DNA of 47,058 nt from Phytobacter diazotrophicus. GTDB taxonomy: Bacteria; Pseudomonadota; Gammaproteobacteria; Enterobacterales; Enterobacteriaceae. The translations under genes and the position numbers were made by a program. A model generated the notes under the pieces. It ran no database searches. It had not been told where the DNA came from and worked only from the letters and a program-made list of their open reading frames with translations. The DNA lies in NCBI GenBank assembly GCA_004346725.1, contig SMDE01000023.1, forward strand, positions 1 through 47,058. Reading direction: 5' to 3'. Below, in pieces: positions 8,688-18,156 of this stretch (within the stretch, counting starts at the first letter, position 1; each line of letters opens with the position of its first letter).

Positions 8688-11600
8688 ATGGGTACCACCA
8701 CCATGGGCGTTAAACTTGATGATGCGACGCGTGAGCGACTGAAAGCCGCTGCTGCATCGATTGACCGCACACCACACTGGCTGATTAAGCAGGCCATCTT
8801 TAGCTACCTGGAAAAACTCGAAAATAACGAAATAATTCCAGAATTACCTGCGACCCATGCGGGTCAGTACACCGAAAGCGATGAAGCCGATAGCAGCGCT
8901 GATGAAAGTACCCAGCCTTTCCTCGAATTCGCCGAAAACATTTTGCCGCAGTCGGTTTCACGTGCCGCTATCACCGCCGCCTGGCGTCGCCCGGAAACGG
9001 ATGCGGTTCCCATGCTGCTTGAGCAGGCGCGTCTTGCGCCGCCTATTGCCGAAAATACCCAGCAGTTAGCCAGCCAACTGGCGGCGAAGCTGCGTAACCA
9101 AAAGACCGCGTCCGGCCGGGCGGGTATGGTACAGAGTTTGTTGCAAGAATTTTCACTTTCTTCGCAAGAAGGGGTGGCCCTGATGTGCCTGGCAGAGGCG
9201 CTGTTGCGCATTCCTGATAAGGCCACCCGCGATGCGCTGATCCGCGACAAAATCAGCAATGGTAACTGGCAATCGCATATTGGCCGTAGCGCCTCGCTGT
9301 TCGTCAATGCCGCCACCTGGGGCCTGCTCTTTACCGGCAAACTGGTCTCTACCCACAACGAAGCCAGCCTGTCGCACTCGCTTAACCGCATTATCGGCAA
9401 GAGCGGCGAACCGCTGATCCGCAAAGGGGTGGACATGGCGATGCGCCTGATGGGCGAGCAGTTCGTCACCGGGGAAACCATTGCCGAAGCGCTGGCTAAC
9501 GCACGCAAACTGGAAGAAAAAGGGTTCCGCTACTCCTACGATATGCTGGGTGAGGCCGCGCTGACCGCTGCCGATGCAGAGGCCTACATGGTCTCTTACC
9601 AGCAGGCGATCCACGCGATTGGGAAAGCCTCTAATGGCCGCGGCATTTATGAAGGGCCGGGGATCTCCATTAAGCTCTCTGCGCTGCACCCGCGCTACAA
9701 CCGCGCCCAGTACGACAGAATGATGGACGAGCTCTACCCGCGCCTGAAATCACTGGCGCTGCTGGCCTGCCAGTATGACATCGGCATCAATATCGACGCC
9801 GAAGAGGCCGACCGACTGGAAATCTCTCTCGATCTGCTGGAAAAGCTCTGTTTCGAACCAGAACTGGCGGGCTGGAACGGCATCGGTTTTGTGATTCAGG
9901 CCTACCAGAAACGCTGTCCGTTCGTCATTGATTACCTGACGGATCTGGCCTCACGTAGTCGCCGTCGTCTGATGATCCGTCTGGTGAAAGGCGCGTACTG
10001 GGATAGCGAGATCAAACGCGCGCAGATGGAAGGGCTGGAGGGGTATCCGGTCTATACGCGCAAAGTCTATACCGACGTCTCCTACCTGGCCTGCGCGAAA
10101 AAATTGCTCGCAGTGCCGAATTTGATTTACCCGCAGTTCGCCACCCACAACGCCCATACTCTGGCCGCTATCTATCAACTGGCGGGGCAAAACTACTATC
10201 CGGGTCAATACGAGTTCCAGTGTCTGCACGGCATGGGCGAGCCGCTCTACGAGCAGGTGGTCGGTAAAATCTCTGACGGCAAGCTGAACCGCCCTTGCCG
10301 CATCTACGCTCCGGTGGGCACCCACGAAACCTTGCTGGCTTATCTGGTGCGTCGCCTGCTGGAAAACGGCGCCAATACCTCCTTTGTGAACCGTATTGCC
10401 GATACATCGCTGCCGCTCGATGAACTGGTGGCCGACCCGGTGCTGGCGGTAGAGAAACTGGCGACACAAGAAGGCCATGTTGGCCTGCCGCATCCGAAAA
10501 TCCCGCTGCCACGCTGGCTGTACGGACAGGGGCGTATCAACTCAGCAGGGCTGGATCTGGCCAATGAACATCGACTGGCCTCCCTCTCCTCTTCCCTGCT
10601 CAACAGCACGACGCAGAAATGGCAGGCCAAACCGTTACTGGAAACCCCGGTAGCGGAAGGTGAAATGGAGCCCGTGCTCAACCCGGCAGAGCCGAAAGAT
10701 GTTGTTGGCTATGTTCGGGAAGCCTCCGGCAGTGAAGTGGCGCGCGCGCTGGAAAGTGCGGTGAATAACGCGCCTATCTGGTTTGCCACCCCGCCCCAGG
10801 AGCGCGCGGCGATCCTCGAACGTGCGGCGGTACTGATGGAAGATCAGATGCAGACACTGCTCGGCATCCTGGTACGCGAAGCAGGCAAAACATTCAGCAA
10901 TGCGATTGCCGAAGTCCGTGAAGCGGTCGATTTCCTGCGCTATTACGCAGGCCAGGTACGGGAAGATTTTGCTAACGAAACCCACCGCCCGCTGGGTCCG
11001 GTGGTCTGTATCAGCCCGTGGAACTTCCCACTGGCGATTTTCACCGGGCAAATCGCGGCGGCGCTGGCGGCCGGTAACACCGTGCTGGCAAAACCGGCAG
11101 AGCAGACACCGCTGATTGCCGCACAGGGCGTCGCTATTCTGCGAGAAGCGGGCGTCCCGTCGGGCGTGCTGCAACTGCTACCAGGCCGGGGCGAAACCGT
11201 AGGCGCGCAGTTGACGTCAGATAACCGCGTACGCGGCGTGATGTTCACCGGTTCTACGGAAGTGGCAAGCCTGTTGCAACGCAATATTGCCACAAGACTG
11301 GATGCACAAGGGCGTCCGACGCCGCTTATCGCCGAAACAGGCGGGCTGAATGCAATGATTGTCGACTCTTCTGCGTTGACCGAGCAGGTGGTGGTCGATG
11401 TGCTCGCCTCGGCCTTTGATAGCGCCGGACAGCGCTGTTCGGCACTGCGCGTACTCTGCCTGCAGGAAGAGATTGCCGAACATACCCTCACCATGCTGCG
11501 CGGCGCGATGGCGGAATGTCGCATGGGGAATCCAGGACGCCTGACAACGGATATCGGTCCGGTGATTGACCGCGAAGCCAAAGAGAATATTGAGAAACAT

Positions 11601-12650
11601 ATTCAGGCAATGCGCGAGAAAGGTCGCCCGGTGTTCCAGACGGCCCATGAAAACACCCTTGATGCCCGTGAATGGCGAACCGGCACCTTTGTAATGCCAA
11701 CGCTGATTGAGCTGGAGAATGTGGACGAGCTGAAAAAAGAGGTCTTTGGTCCGGTGCTGCACGTGGTGCGCTACCGCCGCAACGATCTCGACAAACTGGT
11801 AAGTCAGATTAATGCCGCAGGTTATGGCCTGACGCTGGGTGTTCACACCCGCATTGATGAGACTATCGCTCAGGTGACCGGCAGCGCGCATGTCGGCAAC
11901 CTGTACGTGAACCGCAACATGGTCGGCGCGGTCGTGGGCGTACAGCCCTTCGGCGGCGAGGGGCTATCTGGCACCGGGCCTAAAGCTGGCGGACCACTGT
12001 ACCTTTATCGCCTGCTCGCCAGCCGCCCGGAAACGGCCATCAAGCAGACGCTGTCGCGTCACGATGCCCGCTTCCCGCTTGATGCACAGCTTAAACCGAG
12101 CCTGATCCAGCCGCTGGATGCGCTGACACAATGGGCAGAGGATAAACCGGCATTGCAGGCCATTTGCCAGCGGTTTGGCGAACTGGCCCAGACCGGGATC
12201 CAGCGCGTACTCCCCGGCCCTACCGGTGAACGCAATACCTGGACGCTGCTGCCCCGCGAGTCGGTTCTTTGCATGGCCGACAACGCAGAAGATAGCCTGA
12301 CACAGCTTGCGGCAGCCCTCGCCAGCGGCTGTCGGGTATTGTGGCCAGATGATGAGCTTCACCGCACCCTGCATAACGCGTTACCAGAGAGTGTCAGCGC
12401 CAGGATCACGCTGGCCGCGCTCGATAACCTGCTTTCACAGCCATTTGATGCGGTTATCTATCACGGTGACTCCGATCAGCTACGCGAGCTGTGCGGACAT
12501 ATCGCGACGCGCGATGGCGCCATCATCTCGGTACAGGGTTTTGCCCGTGGTGAGAGCAACATTTTGCTGGAGCGTTTATGGCTGGAGCGTTCGCTGAGTA
12601 TCAACACCGCGGCCGCAGGCGGCAATGCCAGCCTGATGACCATCGGCTAA
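8688..12650 (+). CDS. putA: PutA, trifunctional proline dehydrogenase / P5C dehydrogenase / repressor
   Basis: 1320 residues, the length of E. coli PutA. Order: ribbon-helix-helix DNA-binding domain (about residues 3-47, starting MGTTTMGVKLDDATRERLK), dimerisation arm, FAD-binding proline dehydrogenase barrel (to about 570), NAD-dependent P5C dehydrogenase (about 640-1130) with catalytic Cys917 in SAGQRCSALR, and a C-terminal domain. It oxidises proline to glutamate at the membrane and, when proline is scarce, represses putP and putA. The start at 8688 has AGGAG at 8677-8681; the in-frame codon 15 bp upstream is not needed. Confidence 0.98.
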   Translation: MGTTTMGVKLDDATRERLKAAAASIDRTPHWLIKQAIFSYLEKLENNEIIPELPATHAGQYTESDEADSSADESTQPFLEFAENILPQSVSRAAITAAWRRPETDAVPMLLEQARLAPPIAENTQQLASQLAAKLRNQKTASGRAGMVQSLLQEFSLSSQEGVALMCLAEALLRIPDKATRDALIRDKISNGNWQSHIGRSASLFVNAATWGLLFTGKLVSTHNEASLSHSLNRIIGKSGEPLIRKGVDMAMRLMGEQFVTGETIAEALANARKLEEKGFRYSYDMLGEAALTAADAEAYMVSYQQAIHAIGKASNGRGIYEGPGISIKLSALHPRYNRAQYDRMMDELYPRLKSLALLACQYDIGINIDAEEADRLEISLDLLEKLCFEPELAGWNGIGFVIQAYQKRCPFVIDYLTDLASRSRRRLMIRLVKGAYWDSEIKRAQMEGLEGYPVYTRKVYTDVSYLACAKKLLAVPNLIYPQFATHNAHTLAAIYQLAGQNYYPGQYEFQCLHGMGEPLYEQVVGKISDGKLNRPCRIYAPVGTHETLLAYLVRRLLENGANTSFVNRIADTSLPLDELVADPVLAVEKLATQEGHVGLPHPKIPLPRWLYGQGRINSAGLDLANEHRLASLSSSLLNSTTQKWQAKPLLETPVAEGEMEPVLNPAEPKDVVGYVREASGSEVARALESAVNNAPIWFATPPQERAAILERAAVLMEDQMQTLLGILVREAGKTFSNAIAEVREAVDFLRYYAGQVREDFANETHRPLGPVVCISPWNFPLAIFTGQIAAALAAGNTVLAKPAEQTPLIAAQGVAILREAGVPSGVLQLLPGRGETVGAQLTSDNRVRGVMFTGSTEVASLLQRNIATRLDAQGRPTPLIAETGGLNAMIVDSSALTEQVVVDVLASAFDSAGQRCSALRVLCLQEEIAEHTLTMLRGAMAECRMGNPGRLTTDIGPVIDREAKENIEKHIQAMREKGRPVFQTAHENTLDAREWRTGTFVMPTLIELENVDELKKEVFGPVLHVVRYRRNDLDKLVSQINAAGYGLTLGVHTRIDETIAQVTGSAHVGNLYVNRNMVGAVVGVQPFGGEGLSGTGPKAGGPLYLYRLLASRPETAIKQTLSRHDARFPLDAQLKPSLIQPLDALTQWAEDKPALQAICQRFGELAQTGIQRVLPGPTGERNTWTLLPRESVLCMADNAEDSLTQLAAALASGCRVLWPDDELHRTLHNALPESVSARITLAALDNLLSQPFDAVIYHGDSDQLRELCGHIATRDGAIISVQGFARGESNILLERLWLERSLSINTAAAGGNASLMTIG

Positions 12651-12718
12651 GGGCGCAAAACTCGCCGATAATGTACTGAATGTCGGGGCTACAATTCAGC
12701 GCGAAGCCGTAGTACCGT

Positions 12719-12755
12719 ATGCCGGATATGCACAATGCTATCCGGCATTTTTTTA
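12719..12755 (+). terminator. putA terminator
   Basis: A perfect 10-bp stem (ATGCCGGATA / TATCCGGCAT, 10-nt loop) is followed by a T-run. The arms resemble REP-element arms (GCCGGAT / ATCCGGC). It lies just upstream of the next gene's ribosome site. Confidence 0.8.
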
Positions 12756-12767
12756 TACGGAGAAAAT

Positions 12768-13163
12768 ATGAAACGTTTATTGATTGCAGGGGTGGTTTTG
12801 CTGGTCAGCGCCAGCGCACTGGCGGAGGACTGCGACAACGCTATCTCGCAGACAGAAATGAACATGTGTAGCGCCGATCAATACGACAAGGCGGACAAAA
12901 AACTCAACCAGACCTGGCAGACGGCACTCAAGCGCGCCACGCCACAACAGCGTGACTTACTGAAAAAAGCGCAGAAAAACTGGATTGCCCTGCGCGATGC
13001 CGACTGTGCGTTTATCGGCTCCGGCTCCGAACAAGGCAGCGCGCAGCCTATGGTCATCAACCAGTGCATGACCGATAAAACGAACGAGCGCGAAGCCTGG
13101 CTTTCGTCTCTCCTGCAGTGCGGTGAGGGTGATCTGAGCTGCCCTTTCCCGACCGCCAACTAA
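12768..13163 (+). CDS. Exported DUF1311 (LprI-like) Cys-rich protein
   Basis: 131 residues. An N-terminal signal peptide (MKRLLIAGVVLLVSASALA, cleavage near residue 19) leads into a domain of the DUF1311 or lysozyme-inhibitor LprI-like type. Visible features are DCDNAISQTEMNMCSADQYDKADKKLN in outline, an LKKAQKNWIALRDADCAF core and several Cys residues likely to form periplasmic disulphides. The start at 12768 has GGAG 5-10 nt upstream. Its stop overlaps the rutR stop from the other strand. The function is unknown; some family members inhibit lysozyme. Confidence 0.8.
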   Translation: MKRLLIAGVVLLVSASALAEDCDNAISQTEMNMCSADQYDKADKKLNQTWQTALKRATPQQRDLLKKAQKNWIALRDADCAFIGSGSEQGSAQPMVINQCMTDKTNEREAWLSSLLQCGEGDLSCPFPTAN

Positions 13164-13798
13164 CGCACGCGGATGCCTTCGGTCACCATCCGCTGCACGT
13201 TTTCTACCGTGCGCTGAAAAAAGGCCTCATCCTGTAATGTTCTGCCGGTCACCGCCTCTACCTGAGTGGCGAAATCGGCATAATGCTGGGTTGAGGCCCA
13301 AATCATAAAAATAAGATGATGCGGGTCGACCGGTGCCAGTTTGCCGCTGGCTACCCAACCGGCAATAATGGCCGATTTCTCTTCCACCAGCGCTTTCAGC
13401 GATCCTTCCAGCTCTTCTTTCAGCACCGGCGCGCCTTGCAGCATCTCCATGCAGAACAACCGTGACGCCTGCGGATTATCACGCGAAACTTCAAGCTTTA
13501 AGCGAATGTACTCCCCAATCGCCACCAGCGGGGTCAGGTCCTCACGAAACGCTTTTAACGGCGCCAGCCAGATAGCAAGGATGTGGCGCAACACGGCAAG
13601 GTAGAGCGCTTCTTTGGAAGGGTAATAGTAGAGAAGATTGGTTTTTGACACCCCCGCTCGCTCCGCCACCTTTTCAATGCGCGTACCGTGAATGCCATAC
13701 AGGGAAAAGGTCTCAAGCGCCGCAGCCAGAATGGCCTCTTTTTTCTCGTTCACCGCCTGCGTCCGCTTGCCCGCTTTTTTCGCCGTATCCTGCGCCAT
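13160..13798 (-). CDS. rutR: RutR, TetR-family pyrimidine regulator
   Basis: 212 residues, as in E. coli RutR. A TetR helix-turn-helix occupies about residues 20-65 (AALETFSLYGIHGTRIEKVAERAG, shown only in part: GVSKTNLLYYYPSKEALY closes it). The C-terminal ligand domain carries the conserved HLIFMIWASTQHYADFA segment. In E. coli RutR binds uracil or thymine and releases the rutA promoter. The start at 13798 has AGGAG at the right distance; the upstream in-frame codon at 13867 adds 23 unrelated residues. It is divergent from rutA. Confidence 0.95.
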   Translation of the reverse strand: MAQDTAKKAGKRTQAVNEKKEAILAAALETFSLYGIHGTRIEKVAERAGVSKTNLLYYYPSKEALYLAVLRHILAIWLAPLKAFREDLTPLVAIGEYIRLKLEVSRDNPQASRLFCMEMLQGAPVLKEELEGSLKALVEEKSAIIAGWVASGKLAPVDPHHLIFMIWASTQHYADFATQVEAVTGRTLQDEAFFQRTVENVQRMVTEGIRVR

Positions 13799-13856
13799 CT
13801 TTTTCTCCTTATTGATTTTTCTCAGCATATCAAATGGCGCGAGCCGACTCGACCCC

Positions 13857-13907
13857 TGCACAGCCATGGCGCAAGAGCGCCTGTTTTTTGTGCACTGTTT
13901 TTGACCA
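13857..13907 (+). promoter_or_regulatory. Two NtrC-like enhancer sites of the rut operon
   Basis: TGCACAGCCATGGCGCA (13857-13873) closely fits the NtrC consensus TGCAC-N7-GTGCA form. A weaker copy, TGCACTGTTTTTGACCA, is at 13891-13907. Relative to the sigma-54 promoter's predicted start near 14007 their centres are about -142 and -108, nearly the spacing of the two strong NtrC sites of glnA. Confidence 0.6.
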
Positions 13908-13916
13908 TTTAGTCCA
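13901..13916 (+). promoter_or_regulatory. RutR operator-like box
   Basis: TTGACCATTTAGTCCA is an imperfect palindrome close to the RutR consensus TTGACCAnnTGGTCAA. It overlaps the promoter-proximal NtrC-like site, which would let RutR block NtrC action there. Confidence 0.6.
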
Positions 13917-13980
13917 CTTTTTTAATCTGCATTTCGTCAACTTTTGTTTAACACACTAATAACAATGCAGTTTTCAAAAC

Positions 13981-13996
13981 TGGCATCTCCTTTGCT
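13981..13996 (+). promoter_or_regulatory. Sigma-54 promoter of rutABCDEF
   Basis: TGGCATCTCCTTTGCT has the -24 GG (13982-13983) and the -12 GC (13994-13995) exactly 10 bp apart, as in TGGCA-N7-TTGCT sigma-54 promoters. Transcription should begin near 14007, ahead of rutA. Confidence 0.75.
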
Positions 13997-14076
13997 AAAT
14001 CGTTGATGCGAGGCTCACAGGAGAGTGCAGGATGCAACGCCACGCCCGACGTTCAACCGACAACGCGAGGTACGAG

Positions 14077-15168
14077 ATGAAAATTGGTGTTTTCGTTCCG
14101 ATTGGCAACAACGGCTGGCTGATTTCCACCCATGCGCCGCAATACAAACCGACCTTTGAACTCAATAAGGCAATTGTGCAAAAGGCCGAGCATTATCACT
14201 TCGACTTTGCTCTGTCGATGATCAAGCTGCGGGGTTTTGGCGGCAAAACAGAATTCTGGGATCACAATCTGGAATCCTTCACCCTGATGGCCGGACTGGC
14301 TGCGGTGACATCGCGGATTCAGATCTACGCCACCGCCGCTACCTTAACGCTGCCGCCCGCCATCGTGGCGCGCATGGCCTCCACCATCGACTCCATTTCC
14401 GGCGGTCGTTTCGGCGTCAACCTGGTCACCGGCTGGCAAAAGCCGGAATACGACCAGATGGGCATCTGGCCCGGCGATGAGTACTTTTCACGCCGTTATG
14501 ACTACCTGACCGAATATGTCCAGGTACTGCGCGATTTATGGGGCACCGGGAAAAGCGATTTCAAAGGTGAGTTTTTCACCATGAATGACTGTCGCGTCAG
14601 CCCGCAGCCGTCGCAGCCCATGAAAGTGATTTGCGCCGGGCAAAGCGATGCCGGGATGGCGTTTTCAGCGCAATACGCTGATTACAACTTCTGCTTTGGC
14701 AAAGGGGTCAACACCCCAACGGCATTTGCGCCTACCGCTGAAAGGATGCGCGAGGCGGCACAAAAAACCGGGCGCGACGTGGGCTCGTACGTACTGTTTA
14801 TGGTTATCGCCGATGAAACCGATGAAGCCGCACGCGCTAAATGGGAACACTACAAGGCAGGCGCGGATGACGAAGCGCTGGCGTGGCTGACCGAGCAAAG
14901 CCAGAAAGATACCCGCTCCGGCAGCGATACCAACGTGCGCCAGATGGCTGACCCCACCTCCGCCGTCAATATCAATATGGGAACGCTGGTCGGCTCGTAT
15001 GCCACCGTCGCGCGTCTGCTTGATGAGGTGGCTACTGTTCCCGGTACCGATGGCGTGCTGCTGACATTTGATGATTTTCTGACTGGCATTGAGGCCTTCG
15101 GTGAGCGTATCCAGCCACTGATGAACTGCCGCAGCCAGATCCCTGCCCCTACCCGTGAGGTCGCCTGA
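14077..15168 (+). CDS. rutA: RutA, pyrimidine monooxygenase
   Basis: 363 residues; luciferase-like flavin-dependent monooxygenase that opens the uracil or thymine ring using FMNH2 and O2, giving the ureidoacrylate peracid intermediate. Almost word-for-word like E. coli RutA ([53 protein letters not shown]). An in-frame ATG at 14032 with a good AGGAG site would add 15 residues; I prefer 14077 because family conservation starts there. First gene of the rut operon; its stop overlaps the rutB start (TGATG). Confidence 0.95.
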   Translation: MKIGVFVPIGNNGWLISTHAPQYKPTFELNKAIVQKAEHYHFDFALSMIKLRGFGGKTEFWDHNLESFTLMAGLAAVTSRIQIYATAATLTLPPAIVARMASTIDSISGGRFGVNLVTGWQKPEYDQMGIWPGDEYFSRRYDYLTEYVQVLRDLWGTGKSDFKGEFFTMNDCRVSPQPSQPMKVICAGQSDAGMAFSAQYADYNFCFGKGVNTPTAFAPTAERMREAAQKTGRDVGSYVLFMVIADETDEAARAKWEHYKAGADDEALAWLTEQSQKDTRSGSDTNVRQMADPTSAVNINMGTLVGSYATVARLLDEVATVPGTDGVLLTFDDFLTGIEAFGERIQPLMNCRSQIPAPTREVA

Positions 15169-15860
15169 TGATAACGCTTGACGCCCGTCCCGATTCGCTG
15201 CGCTTCGACCCGGCGCAGAGCGCGCTGATTGTGGTAGATATGCAAAACGCCTACGCCACAAAAGGGGGATACCTCGACCTGGCGGGGTTTGATGTCTCCG
15301 CCACCGCGCCGGTGATAGAAAAGATTCAGACCGCCGTTGCCGCCGCGCGCGAAGCGGGCATGCTCATTATCTGGTTTCAGAATGGCTGGGATGAGCAGTA
15401 TGTGGAAGCCGGCGGTCCGGGCTCGCCGAACTGGCACAAGTCCAACGCGCTTAAGACCATGCGCAAACGTCCTGAGTTACAGGGCAAGCTGCTGGCGAAA
15501 GGCGGTTGGGATTACCAGTTAGTGGATGAGCTGGTGCCGCAGGACGGCGATATTGTGCTGCCGAAGCCCCGCTACAGCGGCTTTTTCAACACCCCGCTGG
15601 ACAGCATTTTGCGCAGCCGTGGCATCCGCCATCTGGTGTTTACCGGTATAGCCACCAATGTTTGCGTGGAGTCGACACTGCGCGACGGCTTTTTCCTCGA
15701 ATATTTCGGCGTGGTTCTGGAAGACGCCACCCACCAGGCTGGCCCCGCTTTCGCACAACAGGCCGCGCTTTTTAACATCGAAACGTTCTTTGGCTGGGTC
15801 AGCGATGTCGGGACATTCTGCAACGCCCTTTCCCCTCAGCCTCGGGTCAAAATTGCTTAA
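15168..15860 (+). CDS. rutB: RutB, ureidoacrylate amidohydrolase
   Basis: 230 residues, the E. coli length; cysteine hydrolase of the isochorismatase fold. The catalytic triad is visible as Asp24 ([10 protein letters not shown]), Lys133 ([10 protein letters not shown]) and Cys166 ([10 protein letters not shown]). It hydrolyses the RutA product to aminoacrylate (peracid) and carbamate. Translationally coupled to rutA by a one-base overlap. Confidence 0.95.
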   Translation: MITLDARPDSLRFDPAQSALIVVDMQNAYATKGGYLDLAGFDVSATAPVIEKIQTAVAAAREAGMLIIWFQNGWDEQYVEAGGPGSPNWHKSNALKTMRKRPELQGKLLAKGGWDYQLVDELVPQDGDIVLPKPRYSGFFNTPLDSILRSRGIRHLVFTGIATNVCVESTLRDGFFLEYFGVVLEDATHQAGPAFAQQAALFNIETFFGWVSDVGTFCNALSPQPRVKIA

Positions 15861-15870
15861 GGAGAACACC

Positions 15871-16257
15871 ATGCCAAAACAGGTCATTATTCCCCCCGGA
15901 ACCACCACCCCGATTGCACCGTTTGTGCCAGGTACGCTGGCAGATGGCGTGGTCTATGTCTCCGGGACGCTACCCTTTGATAAGCAAAATAATGTGGTCT
16001 ACCCCGGCGACCCAAAGGCGCAAACCCGTCACGTGCTGGAGACGATCCGCACCGTTATCGAAACGGCGGGCGGCTCGATGGAGGACGTGACGTTCAACAG
16101 TATTTTTATCACCGACTGGAAAAATTACGCCGCGATTAATGAAGTTTATGCGGAGTTCTTCCCCGGCGATAAACCCGCCCGTTTTTGTATCCAGTGCGGG
16201 TTGGTTAAGCCGGAGGCACTGGTCGAAATCGCCACCGTCGCGCATATCGCAAAGTGA
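15871..16257 (+). CDS. rutC: RutC, 3-aminoacrylate deaminase
   Basis: 128 residues, Rid/YjgF (Endoribonuclease L-PSP) family trimer. It deaminates 3-aminoacrylate toward malonic semialdehyde, and in E. coli is specific to this pathway. The C-terminal Rid signature [19 protein letters not shown] is clear. The start at 15871 has GGAGAA 6 nt upstream, 10 bp after rutB. Confidence 0.95.
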   Translation: MPKQVIIPPGTTTPIAPFVPGTLADGVVYVSGTLPFDKQNNVVYPGDPKAQTRHVLETIRTVIETAGGSMEDVTFNSIFITDWKNYAAINEVYAEFFPGDKPARFCIQCGLVKPEALVEIATVAHIAK

Positions 16258-16264
16258 GGTTTGC

Positions 16265-17068
16265 ATGAAACTGATCCTCAGTGAACCGCCCTTTGCTGGC
16301 GCACCCGTGGTGGTGTTGATTGCCGGACTTGGCGGCAATGCCAGCTACTGGCTGGCGCAAACGGCGGCCCTGCAAACCCGGTATCAGGTGGTCAGCTACG
16401 ATCAATGCGGCACCGGCAATAACCCGGCGACACTGCCGGATGGCTACCGTATCGCCGATATGGCCGCAGAACTGCTGAGCGCCCTGCAACAGGCGGGCAT
16501 TGACCGCTTTTGCGTGGTTGGCCACGCGCTGGGAGCACTGATCGGGTTACAAATGGCGCAGGATTACCCGCATAGCATTAGCGCGCTGGTCCTGGTCAAT
16601 GGCTGGCTACAACTGAGCGATCACACCCGCCGCTGTTTTCACGTCCGCGAGCGCTTATTGCAGGCCGGCGGCGCACAGGCATGGATTGAGGCGCAGCCGC
16701 TGTTTCTCTACCCCGCTGACTGGCTGGAGGAGCACGCGCCGCGCATGGAGGCGGAGGAAGCCCTCGCCCTCGCCCATTTTCAGGGCGAGCATAACCTGCT
16801 GCGGCGCCTGAACGCCCTGAAACGCGCCGATTTTAGCGCCACGGCAGCGCAGATCCGCTGCCCTGTATTGATTATCTGTTCACGGGACGATCTGCTGGTG
16901 CCCTGGACCTGTTCGCAAACGCTGCACGACGCGTTACCCCATAGTGAAATCCGGCTGATGGAACGCGGTGGGCACGCCTGTAATGTCACCGACAGTGACG
17001 CCTTTAATACCCTGTTACTCAGCGGGCTGGAAACCTTACTGCCCATTGCCGAAAAGGAGTTGTTATGA
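16265..17068 (+). CDS. rutD: RutD, alpha/beta hydrolase (carbamate hydrolase)
   Basis: 267 residues (E. coli 266). An alpha/beta-hydrolase fold: [14 protein letters not shown] near the N-terminus, the nucleophile elbow region [11 protein letters not shown], and GGHACNV near the C-terminus with the conserved His. The elbow reads G-H-A-L-G, with Ala where classical members have Ser; E. coli RutD shares this. It is thought to hydrolyse carbamate, speeding the pathway. Start 7 bp after rutC; end overlaps rutE by 4 bp (ATGA). Confidence 0.95.
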   Translation: MKLILSEPPFAGAPVVVLIAGLGGNASYWLAQTAALQTRYQVVSYDQCGTGNNPATLPDGYRIADMAAELLSALQQAGIDRFCVVGHALGALIGLQMAQDYPHSISALVLVNGWLQLSDHTRRCFHVRERLLQAGGAQAWIEAQPLFLYPADWLEEHAPRMEAEEALALAHFQGEHNLLRRLNALKRADFSATAAQIRCPVLIICSRDDLLVPWTCSQTLHDALPHSEIRLMERGGHACNVTDSDAFNTLLLSGLETLLPIAEKELL

Positions 17069-17655
17069 GTGAAGCCGTGAGCCAAAGCGCGCTGAATACC
17101 CTGTTTTATGACGCCCGCACCCACAACGGCTGGCAGGACAGACCGGTAAGCGATGCGACACTCGCCGAAATTTATGAACTGGTCAAAATGGGACCGACGT
17201 CAGCCAATTGTAGCCCGGCACGTTTTGTGTTTATCCGCAGCGAGGAAGGCAAAGAGCGGCTGCGTCCGGCATTATCGAGTGGAAATCTGGCCAAAACGCT
17301 CAGCGCGCCCGTGACCGCAATTGTCGCCTGGGACGCCGAATTCTATGAGCGACTGCCGGAACTCTTTCCTCATGGCGACGCGCGAAGCTGGTTTACGTCA
17401 AGCCCGCAACTGGCAGAAGAGACCGCGTTTCGTAACAGCAGCATGCAGGCCGCTTATCTTATCGCTGCCTGTCGGGCCTTAGGGCTGGATACCGGACCGA
17501 TGTCCGGCTTCGACCGCGCGCTGGTGGATAAGACATTTTTCAGCGATACCCCCTGGCGCAGTAATCTGCTGGTCAATATTGGTTATGGCGATGCCAGCAA
17601 GCTGTATGGCCGCCTGCCGCGACTGGCGTTCAACGACGCTTGCCAGCTTATTTGA
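17065..17655 (+). CDS. rutE: RutE, malonic semialdehyde reductase
   Basis: 196 residues, identical in length to E. coli RutE; nitroreductase-fold FMN enzyme that reduces toxic malonic semialdehyde to 3-hydroxypropionate. Family wording includes [15 protein letters not shown] and [11 protein letters not shown]. It overlaps rutD by ATGA. Confidence 0.95.
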   Translation: MSEAVSQSALNTLFYDARTHNGWQDRPVSDATLAEIYELVKMGPTSANCSPARFVFIRSEEGKERLRPALSSGNLAKTLSAPVTAIVAWDAEFYERLPELFPHGDARSWFTSSPQLAEETAFRNSSMQAAYLIAACRALGLDTGPMSGFDRALVDKTFFSDTPWRSNLLVNIGYGDASKLYGRLPRLAFNDACQLI

Positions 17656-17664
17656 GAGGTGATG

Positions 17665-18156
17665 ATGGCGATTAATCAACAGACATTCCGCGACGCCATG
17701 GCCTGTGTAGGGGCAGCGGTCAATATTATCACCACCGATGGCGAAGCCGGCCAGGCGGGGTTTACCGCCAGTGCCGTGTGCAGCGTCACCGATTCACCGC
17801 CTACGCTTCTGGTCTGCCTGAATCGCGCGGCATCGGTCTGGCCGGTGTTTAATCATAACCGGGCGCTGTGCGTAAATACGCTGGCAGCAGGTCAGGAGGG
17901 ACTGTCGAACTTATTTGGCGGGAAGACGGCGATGGCGGAGCGCTTTGCCGCAGCGCAATGGCAAACCGGTGAAATCGGCTGCCCACGGCTGGAGGGGGCG
18001 CTGGCCTCATTTGACTGCCATATCAATCAGGTGGTGAGTGTGGGGACGCATGATATTCTTTTTTGCGAGATTAAAGCTATCATCCACCACCCTGCCCCGG
18101 AGGGCCTGGTGTGGTTTAATCGTCATTACCATACGCTGATGCGCCCGGCCTGCTGA
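17665..18156 (+). CDS. rutF: RutF, flavin reductase
   Basis: 163 residues from the ATG at 17665; supplies reduced FMN to RutA. The flavin-reductase-like domain shows [22 protein letters not shown] in outline (first half shown as [12 protein letters not shown]) and [10 protein letters not shown]. Three possible starts occur in a row (GTG 17659, ATG 17662, ATG 17665); the GAGAGG ribosome site at 17654-17659 fits 17665 best. It is the last rut gene here: rutG is absent and the stop codon abuts the stop of the next, opposite-strand gene. Confidence 0.94.
   Translation: MAINQQTFRDAMACVGAAVNIITTDGEAGQAGFTASAVCSVTDSPPTLLVCLNRAASVWPVFNHNRALCVNTLAAGQEGLSNLFGGKTAMAERFAAAQWQTGEIGCPRLEGALASFDCHINQVVSVGTHDILFCEIKAIIHHPAPEGLVWFNRHYHTLMRPAC

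Noticed and set aside
10168-11891. Long reading frames on the minus strand inside putA (up to 224 codons)
   Set aside because: They are shadows of a GC-rich, well-conserved gene; none shows a family resemblance or ribosome site.
12719-12755. REP/BIME element after putA
   Set aside because: The arms are REP-like, but a single perfect palindrome with a T-run right after the gene is better explained as a terminator.
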